A stretch of 8,102 nt of DNA from an uncultured Actinomyces sp. (GTDB lineage: Bacteria; Actinomycetota; Actinomycetes; Actinomycetales; Actinomycetaceae): assembly GCA_938028585.1 (NCBI GenBank), contig CALIZH010000141.1, forward strand, positions 1 through 8,102, given 5' to 3'. Positions 1 through 6,633 of the stretch are shown in pieces; the stretch's first letter is position 1, and every line of letters starts with the position of its first letter. Under the pieces are notes generated by a model. The model saw only the letters and a program-made list of their open reading frames with translations. It searched no databases and was not told where the DNA came from. A program made the position numbers and the translations under genes.

Positions 1-47
1 CTACAAGTTTAGCCTGTCCTTTGGATCGACAGACACACCACAACAGA

Positions 48-83
48 AAAGGTGAGAGCACCCATTTGGGTGCTCTCACCTTT
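48..83 (-). terminator. Intrinsic terminator of the aldolase gene, possibly bidirectional
   Basis: A perfect 16-bp inverted repeat (AAAGGTGAGAGCACCC at 48-63, its complement at 68-83) encloses the 4-base loop ATTT. It starts 30 bases beyond the aldolase stop codon. Read on the minus strand, the stem ends in a short U run (UUUU, 50-47). The stem has A's at one base and T's at the other, so it could also stop transcripts arriving from the left on the plus strand. The 47 bases to its left show no gene or motif I recognise. Confidence 0.88.
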
Positions 84-112
84 CAGTGCTAATGAAGCAG
101 TTTCAGAAGCGA

Positions 113-1138
113 TCAGCGCATCTTGGTGCCGACCGAGCCCAGACGCTCAGCAGCCTCAACAACGCGTGCAGCCATGCCAGCTTCCGCTTCCTTGCCCCAT
201 GCGCGAGGATCGTACTTCTTCTTGTTGCCGACCTCGCCGTCAATCTTGAGGACGCCGTCGTAGTTGGTCATCATCCAGTCGACGACCGGGCGGGTGAAGG
301 CGTACTGGGTGTCGGTGTCAACGTTCATCTTGATGACGCCGTTGGCAACTGCCAGTGCGATCTCTTCATCGGTCGAGCCGGAGCCACCGTGCATAACCAG
401 GTCGAAGGGGCGGTGATCCAGACCGTAGTGAGCAGCGACCTCTTCCTGGATGGTGCCCAGGAGCTCAGGACGCAGCTTGACGTGACCGGGCTTGTACGCA
501 CCGTGCACGTTACCGAAGGTCAGAGCGGTGATGTAACGGCCCTTTTCGCCAAGGCCCAGGGCCTCAACGGTCTTGATGGCATCTGCGGTCGAGGTGTACA
601 GCTTCTCGTTGATTTCGCCAACGACGCCGTCTTCTTCGCCACCCACAGCGCCGACCTCGATCTCGAGGACGGTGTGAGAGTCAACGGCCAGCTGGAGCAG
701 GCGCTTGGCGATTTCCAGGTTCTCATCGAGGGGGATGGCGGAACCATCCCACATGTGGGACTGGAACCAGGGCAGACGACCTGCCTTAACTTCCTCGGCC
801 TCCATGTGCATGAGCTGCTCGGTCCAGGAATCCAGGTTCTGCTTTGCGCAGTGGTCGGTGTGCAGAGCGATGGTGACGTCGTAGTTCTTTGCGACCTCAC
901 GCGCGTAGGCAGCCATTGCCAGCGAGCCGGCGATACGGTCCTTGACGGTGGAACCTGACCAGTATTCAGCGCCACCCACGGAAACCTGGATGATGCCATC
1001 GGATTCGGCATCAGCGAAACCGCGAAGTGCAGCGCTCAGAGTCTGAGAAGAGGTCACGTTAATTGCCGGGTACGCGAACTTTCCGTCACGCGCACGGTTG
1101 AGCATTTCGTTGTAAACCTCAGGGGTTGCGATGGGCAC
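113..1138 (-). CDS. fba: Class II fructose-bisphosphate aldolase
   Basis: This enzyme reversibly cleaves fructose 1,6-bisphosphate into dihydroxyacetone phosphate and glyceraldehyde 3-phosphate, in the cytosol, for glycolysis and gluconeogenesis. The 341-residue product has the usual length for the long (FbaA-like) class II type. Visible family motifs are LHTDHCAK (92-99; D95 as the likely proton donor/acceptor and H96 as a zinc ligand), GGEEDGVVGE (166-175), GNVHGAYKPG (209-218; H212 a zinc ligand), VMHGGSGS (248-255; H250 a zinc ligand) and KMNVDTDTQ (270-278; phosphate and substrate binding). The start is GTG at 1138, chosen because a perfect AGGAGG (1149-1144) sits 5 bases upstream; no other start has such a site. 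The gene stands alone: it is divergent from the XRE regulator and followed by a strong terminator. Long plus-strand reading frames across it are shadows. Ligand assignments follow known family members; the motifs themselves are seen directly. Confidence 0.98.
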   Translation of the reverse strand: MPIATPEVYNEMLNRARDGKFAYPAINVTSSQTLSAALRGFADAESDGIIQVSVGGAEYWSGSTVKDRIAGSLAMAAYAREVAKNYDVTIALHTDHCAKQNLDSWTEQLMHMEAEEVKAGRLPWFQSHMWDGSAIPLDENLEIAKRLLQLAVDSHTVLEIEVGAVGGEEDGVVGEINEKLYTSTADAIKTVEALGLGEKGRYITALTFGNVHGAYKPGHVKLRPELLGTIQEEVAAHYGLDHRPFDLVMHGGSGSTDEEIALAVANGVIKMNVDTDTQYAFTRPVVDWMMTNYDGVLKIDGEVGNKKKYDPRAWGKEAEAGMAARVVEAAERLGSVGTKMR

Positions 1139-1143
1139 AGGAG

Positions 1144-1149
1144 CCTCCT
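1144..1149 (-). promoter_or_regulatory. Ribosome binding site deciding the GTG start of fba
   Basis: AGGAGG on the minus strand lies 5 bases before the GTG at 1138. It is a full match to the Shine-Dalgarno core and is the reason for accepting a GTG start for the aldolase. Confidence 0.85.
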
Positions 1150-1156
1150 AATTGAT

Positions 1157-1169
1157 GACAACATTTGTC
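1157..1169. promoter_or_regulatory. Short inverted repeat in the fba upstream region
   Basis: GACAA-CAT-TTGTC is an inverted repeat with 5-bp arms and a 3-base centre, 19 bases upstream of the fba start. A further GACAAT copy lies on the minus strand at 1182-1177, overlapping CAATAT, the best -10-like hexamer I see for fba. It could be an operator or chance. No convincing -35 box was found for fba. Confidence 0.25.
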
Positions 1170-1234
1170 GCTTCATATTGTCCCACATTTGCAGAAGAAC
1201 ATCACTGGACTATTGGCCCTCAGATCGAAGTCGT

Positions 1235-1263
1235 TTGAGCAAGGTATCATTCCCCCTGCTCAA
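1235..1263. promoter_or_regulatory. Operator-like inverted repeat between fba and the XRE gene
   Basis: TTGAGCA (1235-1241) and TGCTCAA (1257-1263) are exact reverse complements, 15 bases apart, with centres 22 bp apart, about two helical turns. A third half-site-like TTTGAGA occurs at 1281-1287, where it also resembles a -35 box for the XRE gene. An 8-bp palindrome CTGATCAG follows at 1266-1273. The geometry suits a dimeric repressor or activator. Inference: the adjacent XRE protein could bind here. Confidence 0.35.
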
Positions 1264-1281
1264 CGCTGATCAGGGACCAGT

Positions 1282-1312
1282 TTGAGACCTACTAAAATAC
1301 GCCTTCTATATA
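1282..1312 (+). promoter_or_regulatory. Candidate promoter of the XRE regulator
   Basis: TTGAGA (1282-1287) resembles a -35 hexamer, and TATATA (1307-1312) a -10 hexamer, with a 19-base spacer, longer than ideal (a 17-base spacer would give TCTATA at 1305-1310). A second -10-like stretch, CAATATA, lies at 1339-1345, placing a start site close to the ATG at 1351. Which one is used cannot be told from sequence. Confidence 0.35.
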
Positions 1313-1350
1313 GGGTGTACTCTTCTTGTCCCTTTTCTCAATATAGGTGG

Positions 1351-1611
1351 ATGGTTTTTTGGAACGATTCAAACGCGCGCGAATTTGGCTTCACCCTCCG
1401 CAGACTTCGTGAGGAACACGAACTCTCACAAGAAACCTTGGCCTACCGTTCGGGCGTAACGAAAAACCAAATTCAACTACTGGAGTCCGGACGCGCTTCG
1501 GGACGCAAAGGCGAAGCCCGCGCTTCCAATCCACGCATGACAACACTGAGCGGCATTGCACAGGCGCTCGGCATGAGCGTCTCTGCACTCCTTGCCGAGG
1601 CAGGACTCTAA
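1351..1611 (+). CDS. Small XRE-family helix-turn-helix regulator
   Basis: This is an 86-residue protein that is essentially a single Cro/C1-type DNA-binding domain, expected to bind operator DNA as a dimer in the cytoplasm. The domain spans about residues 11-84: first helix FGFTLRRLREEH, HTH proper around LSQETLAYRSGVTKNQIQLLESGR (about 25-48), then TTLSGIAQALGMSVSALLAEA. A basic loop (ASGRKGEARASNPRM, about 49-63) between the recognition part and the fourth helix is longer than in the textbook domain; related actinobacterial proteins also have an 'NPR' loop, so I see it as a subfamily trait. ATG 1351 is preferred over the in-frame TTG at 1282 because the added 23 residues look non-protein-like and contain the promoter-like boxes. 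No spaced Shine-Dalgarno precedes ATG 1351, only AGGTGG touching it, so leaderless translation is possible. The gene is divergent from fba and convergent with the L,D-transpeptidase gene. Targets are unknown. Confidence 0.8.
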   Translation: MVFWNDSNAREFGFTLRRLREEHELSQETLAYRSGVTKNQIQLLESGRASGRKGEARASNPRMTTLSGIAQALGMSVSALLAEAGL

Positions 1612-1634
1612 ACTAAAAACTCCTGCGATTTAGT
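1600..1634. terminator. Weak hairpins between convergent stops
   Basis: Two overlapping 6-bp inverted repeats span the end of the XRE gene and the end of the L,D-transpeptidase gene: GCAGGA (1600-1605) with TCCTGC (1621-1626), and ACTAAA (1612-1617) with TTTAGT (1629-1634). The gap between the two stop codons is only 18 bases. Neither hairpin is followed by a proper U run, so any termination role is uncertain. Confidence 0.3.
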
Positions 1635-3084
1635 AGTGTGACATGACCGGAGTACCAATCTCCGACCACTGATACACCCAATGCGCCTCTTCAACTGGCA
1701 TATTGATGCAGCCGTGTGAACCGCCGGGCCCACTCCAGCCGAATGAATCCTGCCAAGGAGCACCGTGGAATGCGTAGGAGCCAGTCCAGTACGTCACCCA
1801 CGGCACGCCCTTCGCACAGTAAGGCCAATCTGGAGTGCAGCCCATATCCTGCGCCTGATACTTGAGGTATACGTTGTAGAGTCCCGTGACAGTCTCATGA
1901 CCAGGTGAACCGGGAACAATCGCGACCGGACCGTGGACAACGGTGGCACCTTCGTAAGCGGTAACGGAGTTGTTTCCAAGATTGATCTCAAGCCACTTCT
2001 CACCCGGGGCGGCCTGATAAACCAGGTTTTCAGCTCCGTCAGCAATGAGCTTGCGTTCATAGGTAGCCGGAGTGACGTCGTAGCTGAAGTTTCCCTCGAA
2101 CTTCTTGTTGTCCTTGAGCGACGTAATCACCGAGGTAGCGAGTGCATCAAGATCCTTGACCTTGCGACCATCAACAGCCTTCTTCGGAGTCTGAACGATA
2201 TCGCCAGCAGAGTTGACATTGTGGCGGCCATTGACAGGATCTCGGTTTGTTTCTTCACCCTGAGAACGTACCCACTCGCGGACGCGCTCTTCATCAACCG
2301 CGGGCTGTTTCAAGGAACCATCATCGGCCAGAGCAATCTTCACCCATCCAACCCGATCCTTCGAGCTGGCCTCGATCGTCTCTTCACCATCGGAGATCTC
2401 AACGGGAATCTGCGCAAGCTTATTTGCGGCCTCGGCGATGGTCTGCGCACTCGCATCGTCAACCACGGGAAGAAGGTTGGTTGCAGTCAACTGCACTTCT
2501 CCCCCACGGAGCATCCGCGCGGCCTCGTCCAAGGAATTGCGTAGGACGTCATAGGGAACACCACGTCCAGCCTGAGACTTGGTTGAAACAAAGGACTCTT
2601 GATCCTCGGCTGGACGAACAGTAGCGTCAACCACCGGAGTTCCCAGTGAGGAGGCGATCGAGTTCGACAGATCTTTCATCTTCAGATCATCGACACTGAT
2701 GGCAGCTGGTACGTCATTGTGAACGAAAATCGCCTTGAAGCGATTAAACAGGTTCGAATTCGCGGCAAGCGCTTGGTCCGCACTCCCCTGCGGATCAACG
2801 GTTATTCCCATATCGGCAAGCGTCAGGGGTGTCGAATGCCCTTCAACGACAACATTGACCTGCATCGTCTTCGCGCGTTGATCAACCATCTGCGCGATTT
2901 CATCCCGGGTCATTCCCGATACCGGCTGACCTGCCACGCTGACATTGGGCAGCGCACGCGTCGAATAGTGCAGGGCATAAGCAACCCCAGCCACACACAG
3001 AGCAATCAGGACGCATCCAAGCGTTACACCGATCACAAGCGGCTTACGTGATCGTGAAGATTTATGTTCAGACATCCCCTCCAT
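1630..3084 (-). CDS. Membrane-anchored L,D-transpeptidase (YkuD/ErfK type)
   Basis: YkuD enzymes make 3-3 cross-links in peptidoglycan, or attach other molecules to it, through a catalytic cysteine outside the membrane. This 484-residue protein has a basic cytoplasmic tip (HKSSRSRKP), one membrane segment at about 15-38 without an obvious cleavage or lipobox site, and a long extracellular stretch (about 45-340) resembling the PG_binding_4-type domains that precede YkuD in Gram-positive enzymes. The catalytic domain (about 361-484) ends the protein and carries FHG (439-441) and SHGCIN (456-461), with C459 as nucleophile and H440/H457 conserved. Two start codons compete, ATG 3084 and ATG 3075; GGAGGGG directly before 3075 favours the shorter form slightly, and the three extra residues do not matter to the fold. 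It is monocistronic, divergent from menE. The YkuD assignment is firm; cross-linking rather than another acyl transfer is inferred from the family. Confidence 0.94.
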   Translation of the reverse strand: MEGMSEHKSSRSRKPLVIGVTLGCVLIALCVAGVAYALHYSTRALPNVSVAGQPVSGMTRDEIAQMVDQRAKTMQVNVVVEGHSTPLTLADMGITVDPQGSADQALAANSNLFNRFKAIFVHNDVPAAISVDDLKMKDLSNSIASSLGTPVVDATVRPAEDQESFVSTKSQAGRGVPYDVLRNSLDEAARMLRGGEVQLTATNLLPVVDDASAQTIAEAANKLAQIPVEISDGEETIEASSKDRVGWVKIALADDGSLKQPAVDEERVREWVRSQGEETNRDPVNGRHNVNSAGDIVQTPKKAVDGRKVKDLDALATSVITSLKDNKKFEGNFSYDVTPATYERKLIADGAENLVYQAAPGEKWLEINLGNNSVTAYEGATVVHGPVAIVPGSPGHETVTGLYNVYLKYQAQDMGCTPDWPYCAKGVPWVTYWTGSYAFHGAPWQDSFGWSGPGGSHGCINMPVEEAHWVYQWSEIGTPVMSHY

Positions 3085-3122
3085 CCTACTGATTTCACAT
3101 CAATTTTGCTTGAAATTCTCAG

Positions 3123-3128
3123 ATTGTA
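3123..3128 (-). promoter_or_regulatory. Candidate -10 box for the L,D-transpeptidase gene
   Basis: TACAAT on the minus strand (complement of 3123-3128) lies about 40 bases upstream of ATG 3084 and differs from TATAAT at one position. The upstream stretch has no good TTGACA at 16-18 bases, so the promoter may rely on an activator. The 10-mer CCTGTGTCAC (plus strand 3133-3142) lies just upstream of it. Confidence 0.4.
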
Positions 3129-3184
3129 CGCACCTGTGTCACCCACTTATCTTCAGACAGCCCAGATTGTTTCCTGTTACCCTA

Positions 3185-3213
3185 TTCCAACTGGTCGGGA
3201 GTACCGTTAACGT
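3185..3213 (+). promoter_or_regulatory. Candidate menE promoter
   Basis: TTCCAA (3185-3190) and TAACGT (3208-3213) have a 17-base spacer. The predicted start near 3220 would leave a short leader that holds the AGGAGG site at 3225-3230. Neither hexamer is a strong match, so the call rests on spacing and position. Confidence 0.35.
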
Positions 3214-3224
3214 AGGCGGACCCC

Positions 3225-3230
3225 AGGAGG
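3225..3230 (+). promoter_or_regulatory. Ribosome binding site deciding the GTG start of menE
   Basis: AGGAGG sits 7 bases before GTG 3238, the ideal arrangement, and fixes a GTG rather than a downstream ATG as the menE start. Confidence 0.85.
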
Positions 3231-3237
3231 GATAAAC

Positions 3238-4566
3238 GTGAGTGACCTTCGTCTTCTTGTCGTTCCGGGGGGCACTTCCCCGGCATCTGTAGCGATGGCT
3301 CATGCCTCGCTACACAAACTCGCAGAGCTGTATGAAGAGCGACAGGCAGACCCTGATCATCCTGCGCCGCACACCGTTGTTGTTATTCGAGACCCAGAGC
3401 TCGTCCCCCCATCGAGTTTGCGCACAGCTGCGACCACACCACGTGAGGCCTTCCCGCCCGAGCTCTACCCAGAGCTTGCTGACCGCATCGACGACCCCGC
3501 TCTTTTTGACAACATCGATCTGGTTTTGGCCTCCTCTGGTTCATCTGGCGAACCACGACTAGTTGGCCTCTCCATCGATGCATTGATGGCCTCGGTCAAG
3601 GCGACGCATTCCGTTCTAGGGGGACCGGGGCGTTGGATCTTGGCACTGAGTTCCCACCATATCGCGGGCGCTCAGGTACTCATGCGCGCTGCCGCGACCG
3701 AAATTTCACCCCAGATCGTCGATTGTTCCCATGGTTTCAATCCAAAGGATCTGCTTCCCGCGATTGCGGGGGCAACCTCCGATCCCTCTCTGCCGGGCTA
3801 TCTGTCACTAGTCCCCACCCAATTGGTTGCTTGCCTGAACGCCGGCGACGAAGTCGTGAGCGCCTTGGCACGCCTCCACACCATCTTGATCGGCGGGACT
3901 CGCCTTGATCCCGCGCTGCGCCAACGCGCCGAGGATGCGGGACTCACCATCGTCGAATCCTTTGGAATGACCGAAACCTGCGGCGGCTGCGTGTACGACG
4001 GCGTTCCGCTTCCCGGGATCATGGTGCGCACCCTCGATTGGGACGGTACCACCCGTATCGCTATCGCCGGCCCAGTCCTACTGACGCGCTACCTTGTCGG
4101 CGACACCCCATTCCACGACGAGGCCGGCACCCGCTGGTTTATCAGCGGAGATACCGGCGTGATCGACGCCGGTGGGCGCCTGAAAGTTCTGGGGCGCGCC
4201 GACGACATGATCATCTCCGGAGGGCTGAACATTCCGCCAATCCGAGTCGAGGACGCCCTGAAGAACGTGGCCGGCATCAAGGACGCGTGGGCGCTGGGCT
4301 TAGACGACGAAAAATGGGGACAGGCATTGTCCTGTCTTGTTGTCCCCGAGGACGCTCCTTCTTTCCCTCCCCCACCTGAATTTGTTGAGGAACAGGGGCA
4401 TCGCATTCGCGAGGCCGTTTCTTCCCAGATCGGTCGCCCGCAGGCACCGCGTCGCGTGATCTTCGTTTCTTCGATTCCGCAGCTTTCTTCCGGCAAGGTC
4501 GATCGCATTGCCGCACGTAAGCTCGCTGAATCGCTCACCGGGACAGAGTCTGAGTGGCGTCGATGA
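3238..4566 (+). CDS. menE: o-Succinylbenzoate-CoA ligase (MenE)
   Basis: MenE activates o-succinylbenzoate with ATP and joins it to CoA, the step before ring closure by MenB in menaquinone synthesis. The 442-residue product has the ANL adenylating fold in order: P-loop SSGSSGEPR (99-107), SFGMTET (241-247, the A5 adenine/acyl-binding motif), ISGDTG (302-307, ribose-binding aspartate D305), GRADDMIISGG (319-329, hinge and A8), and SSGKVDR (417-423) with the catalytic lysine K420 in the mobile C-terminal part. It is short for an ANL enzyme, which is usual for actinobacterial MenE, with a reduced N-terminal part. The P-loop ends in R where many relatives have K. Assignment to MenE rather than another acyl-CoA ligase rests largely on direct coupling to menA: the menE stop and the menA start share ATGA at 4563-4566. 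It is first in the menE-menA-PLDNc group. Confidence 0.92.
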   Translation: MSDLRLLVVPGGTSPASVAMAHASLHKLAELYEERQADPDHPAPHTVVVIRDPELVPPSSLRTAATTPREAFPPELYPELADRIDDPALFDNIDLVLASSGSSGEPRLVGLSIDALMASVKATHSVLGGPGRWILALSSHHIAGAQVLMRAAATEISPQIVDCSHGFNPKDLLPAIAGATSDPSLPGYLSLVPTQLVACLNAGDEVVSALARLHTILIGGTRLDPALRQRAEDAGLTIVESFGMTETCGGCVYDGVPLPGIMVRTLDWDGTTRIAIAGPVLLTRYLVGDTPFHDEAGTRWFISGDTGVIDAGGRLKVLGRADDMIISGGLNIPPIRVEDALKNVAGIKDAWALGLDDEKWGQALSCLVVPEDAPSFPPPPEFVEEQGHRIREAVSSQIGRPQAPRRVIFVSSIPQLSSGKVDRIAARKLAESLTGTESEWRR

Positions 4567-5486
4567 GCACTGAAAATAGGCGACAAGCAAGCCTGGGCGA
4601 TTGGATTGAAGGTGCCAGGCTGCGCACCCTTCCTGCTGCTGCGGCCCCAGTCTTCGTCGGCGTTGCCGCCGCTTTCGCTTTGGGCGCTGTTCATCCGGAA
4701 CGCTCAGTCTTGGCGCTTCTTGTCGCTCTATTGCTTCAAGTTGGCGTGAACTACTCCAACGACTACTCCGACGGCATCCGCGGAACGGATGACCAGCGAA
4801 GCGGTCCCCAACGTTTGACGGGTTCTGGGCTTGCGCGGCCTCGTACTGTTTTAAAGGCGGCACTGGGGTGCTTCGCCGCAGCAGGCGTCCTTGGCTTGAT
4901 CCTTGTTGCGATCAGTGGGACCTGGCCTCTGATCGCCGCAGGCATCGCTGCGGTCGCAGCGGCATGGTTCTACACGGGCGGGAAACACCCCTACGGCTAT
5001 ATGGGAATCGGCCTATCGGAACTCTTTGTCTTCGTTTTCTTCGGACTGATGGCGACCGTTGGAACGACATGGACGCATATCCCTTCAGCACCTTGGTGGC
5101 TGTGGCTTATGGCCTCATGCTTGGGTCTGATGTCGGTGGCAATGCTCATGGTCAACAACATCCGCGACATTCCTACCGATAGCGTCACCGGGAAGAAAAC
5201 CGTGGCTGTTCGCTTGGGACAGCGAGCTTCTCGAATCCTCTTTTCCCTGTGCCTATTGGCCCCAATCTCCGTCTTCTTTGCGCTTCCCGCAGCGATCGGC
5301 ACCCATGTCATCATCTGCATTTTGGCGTCGCTTGCGTGGATTCTGGCGATCTTCCAGCCGGTCTACTTGGTGCTGAGCGGGGTGAAGGGAAAGGACCTCA
5401 TCATTGTCCTCAAGCACACCGGCTTTTTAACCTTGGGGTGGGCACTTTTCGTGAGCGCGCTCTTGATCTCAAGTACATTTGCCTGA
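4563..5486 (+). CDS. menA: 1,4-Dihydroxy-2-naphthoate polyprenyltransferase (MenA)
   Basis: MenA is a membrane UbiA-family enzyme that attaches the polyprenyl tail to dihydroxynaphthoate, giving demethylmenaquinone. The 307-residue product has the expected length and about eight or nine hydrophobic helices. The first aspartate motif NDYSDGIRGTDD (66-77) and the second region NNIRDIPTDSVTGKKT (198-213) carry the D-x3-D pairs that bind Mg and prenyl diphosphate; the N-terminal ARLRTLPAAAAPV (18-30) is typical of bacterial MenA. I chose ATG 4563 because it overlaps the menE stop as ATGA, the classic coupling arrangement; an in-frame GTG at 4554 would add three residues. No strong Shine-Dalgarno lies before it, consistent with reinitiation by ribosomes finishing menE. 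The methyltransferase MenG/UbiE and the rest of the pathway are not in the window. The tail length cannot be told. Confidence 0.95.
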   Translation: MSTENRRQASLGDWIEGARLRTLPAAAAPVFVGVAAAFALGAVHPERSVLALLVALLLQVGVNYSNDYSDGIRGTDDQRSGPQRLTGSGLARPRTVLKAALGCFAAAGVLGLILVAISGTWPLIAAGIAAVAAAWFYTGGKHPYGYMGIGLSELFVFVFFGLMATVGTTWTHIPSAPWWLWLMASCLGLMSVAMLMVNNIRDIPTDSVTGKKTVAVRLGQRASRILFSLCLLAPISVFFALPAAIGTHVIICILASLAWILAIFQPVYLVLSGVKGKDLIIVLKHTGFLTLGWALFVSALLISSTFA

Positions 5487-5508
5487 GCAACTGCTCTAAA
5501 CTCAAAAC

Positions 5509-5892
5509 ATGGTACGCATTCTGTTCATCGTCGCGTGGTTCGCCGCATCGGTTTATGCAATTTCAGATTGGGCAACAACCCCTGCCAACAGAATGCCTAT
5601 GAAGCTTTCTCGGATGACCTGGCTGGTCATCTTGGTCGTGACAGTCCCATTCGTTTCTCTTGGCGCAATTGCGTGGATCGTCCTCAAGATGGTCGCAAAT
5701 GCCGAGGATCGTCAGGCACAATCCGCTCCCAAAGCCCCAACCGCCCCAGACGATGATCCTGAATTCCTCTTCCGTATCGAGCGCGATCTTCAGATGAAGC
5801 GTAAGCGCGAAGAAGAACGGAAGAATAAAGAAAACCCCTCCACCACTGAAGATGAAGGGGATGAGCCCGAAGAGGGGCAAAGGAAGAACTAG
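5509..5892 (+). CDS. Two-TM PLDNc-domain protein with charged tail
   Basis: This 127-residue protein begins with a hydrophobic segment (about 3-20), has a second (about 37-63), and ends in a strongly charged, probably disordered tail (about 66-127) rich in E, K and D. The second segment, with VPFVSLGAIAWIVLK, fits the PLDNc (phospholipase D nuclease N-terminal) pattern of a membrane helix with a central proline and glycine followed by tryptophan. No PLD catalytic HKD motif is present, so it is not a nuclease or a cardiolipin synthase. Similar small proteins occur near men genes in actinobacteria, but the role is unknown. It begins 22 bases after menA. No Shine-Dalgarno is visible; TAAACT (5497-5502) sits 6 bases before the ATG and could be a -10 box for a leaderless transcript. 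Its stop overlaps that of the opposing phosphatase gene. Confidence 0.82.
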   Translation: MVRILFIVAWFAASVYAISDWATTPANRMPMKLSRMTWLVILVVTVPFVSLGAIAWIVLKMVANAEDRQAQSAPKAPTAPDDDPEFLFRIERDLQMKRKREEERKNKENPSTTEDEGDEPEEGQRKN

Positions 5893-6554
5893 CGCTTGAG
5901 CTGAGCTTCAGAAACCCCGGGAACCATATCCGAGGCCTTGGACAGCAGGTGCGCAGCCGGCTCGTGATAGGTCATTCCAACCAGCACGTCATCGTCAAAA
6001 ATGAGCGAGGTCAGCGAAGCAAGAGAGCATTGCCTTGACAGCGGTGAATGCCCCAAGGGCTGGTGACGAATCAAACGCTGAAGTGAAACGATGGGCATTT
6101 GGTGCGAAACCAGCAGCGCTTCATGGCCGCGCGCCTCACGCAATGCACGAGCAACCGCACGGGTCATGCGCTGAGCAGCATGCGCATAGGACTCTCCCCA
6201 CGAGGGGCGCAAAGGGTTCACGTAGTAGCGCCAGTATTCGGGGCGTGCAAGAACCCACGGATTCGCATTGACCGCTACACCTTCAAAAACCGATTCAGCC
6301 TCAATGAGGTTGTGATCATGTTCAATCTCAAGCTCGTAGGCAAGCGCGGTCGGCGCTGCGCTCATCTGGGCGCGCAGTAGGGGCGAGGCAATGACGTGGG
6401 TAATATCAGCGCCGCTGTCGACAAAATACTCAGCGACGGCCTCGGCCATCTCAATTCCAAGGTCAGTTAAGCCATAACCGGGAAGGCGGCCGTACAAAAT
6501 ACCATCGGGATTATCAACTTCACCGTGGCGCATCACGTGAATAACAGTCTTCAT
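5889..6554 (-). CDS. Histidine phosphatase family protein (phosphoglycerate mutase-like)
   Basis: This 221-residue enzyme belongs to the histidine phosphatase superfamily, which transfers a phosphate through a phosphohistidine. The phosphate pocket is visible: MRHGEVDNP (8-16) with R9 and nucleophile H10, SPLLRA (57-62) with R61, E85 or E87 as candidate proton donor in LIEAES, SWGES (118-122), and LLVSHQMPI (147-155) with the second catalytic H151. It lacks the features of a full glycolytic phosphoglycerate mutase and is more likely a phosphatase of unknown small-molecule substrate. In M. tuberculosis a protein of this family (Rv0525) lies beside cytochrome c biogenesis genes and not far from menA, so proximity to quinone genes recurs, though here the ccs genes are absent. 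An AGAAAGG lies about 8 bases before ATG 6554. Its end overlaps the PLDNc gene by 4 bases (CTAG). Confidence 0.88.
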   Translation of the reverse strand: MKTVIHVMRHGEVDNPDGILYGRLPGYGLTDLGIEMAEAVAEYFVDSGADITHVIASPLLRAQMSAAPTALAYELEIEHDHNLIEAESVFEGVAVNANPWVLARPEYWRYYVNPLRPSWGESYAHAAQRMTRAVARALREARGHEALLVSHQMPIVSLQRLIRHQPLGHSPLSRQCSLASLTSLIFDDDVLVGMTYHEPAAHLLSKASDMVPGVSEAQLKR

Positions 6555-6580
6555 GACAGTGCCTTTCTGGAGGTACCACT

Positions 6581-6612
6581 GCGCTGAGGCAATACTGCGA
6601 TGTATTCAGCGC
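6581..6612. repeat. Imperfect hairpin upstream of the phosphatase gene
   Basis: GCGCTG (6581-6586) plus AATAC (6591-6595) pair with GTATT (6602-6606) plus CAGCGC (6607-6612), leaving a 4-base bulge AGGC and a 6-base loop. It lies 27 bases upstream of the phosphatase ATG. It could act as an operator, a leader structure, or part of the termination region of the bS22 gene upstream. No U run follows. Confidence 0.4.
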
Positions 6613-6633
6613 ATGCGTTGCGGGAGATATGCC

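Noticed and set aside
99..107. Left edge as part of a CRISPR or repeat array
   Set aside because: The only repeated structure near the left edge is one perfect hairpin at 48-83 that ends the aldolase transcript; there are no further copies.
86..958. A 290-codon open frame on the plus strand
   Set aside because: It lies wholly antisense to the aldolase gene, whose protein has all class II motifs; the antisense translation has no recognisable domain and no ribosome site. It reflects the codon bias of the true gene.
1282..1350. TTG 1282 as the start of the XRE protein
   Set aside because: The added 23 residues do not resemble the family and would translate through promoter-like boxes; no Shine-Dalgarno precedes the TTG.
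1933..2544. A 203-codon plus-strand frame inside the L,D-transpeptidase gene
   Set aside because: Antisense shadow of a gene with an intact YkuD catalytic motif; no start signals or known domain.
3534..3558. Arg in place of Lys at the end of the MenE P-loop as a sign of inactivity
   Set aside because: Other ANL enzymes tolerate Arg here, and all other motifs, including the C-terminal catalytic lysine, are intact.
4089..4863. Two overlapping minus-strand frames of about 190-200 codons across menE and menA
   Set aside because: Antisense to two clearly recognised enzymes; composition is low-complexity S/R/P and no ribosome site precedes either.
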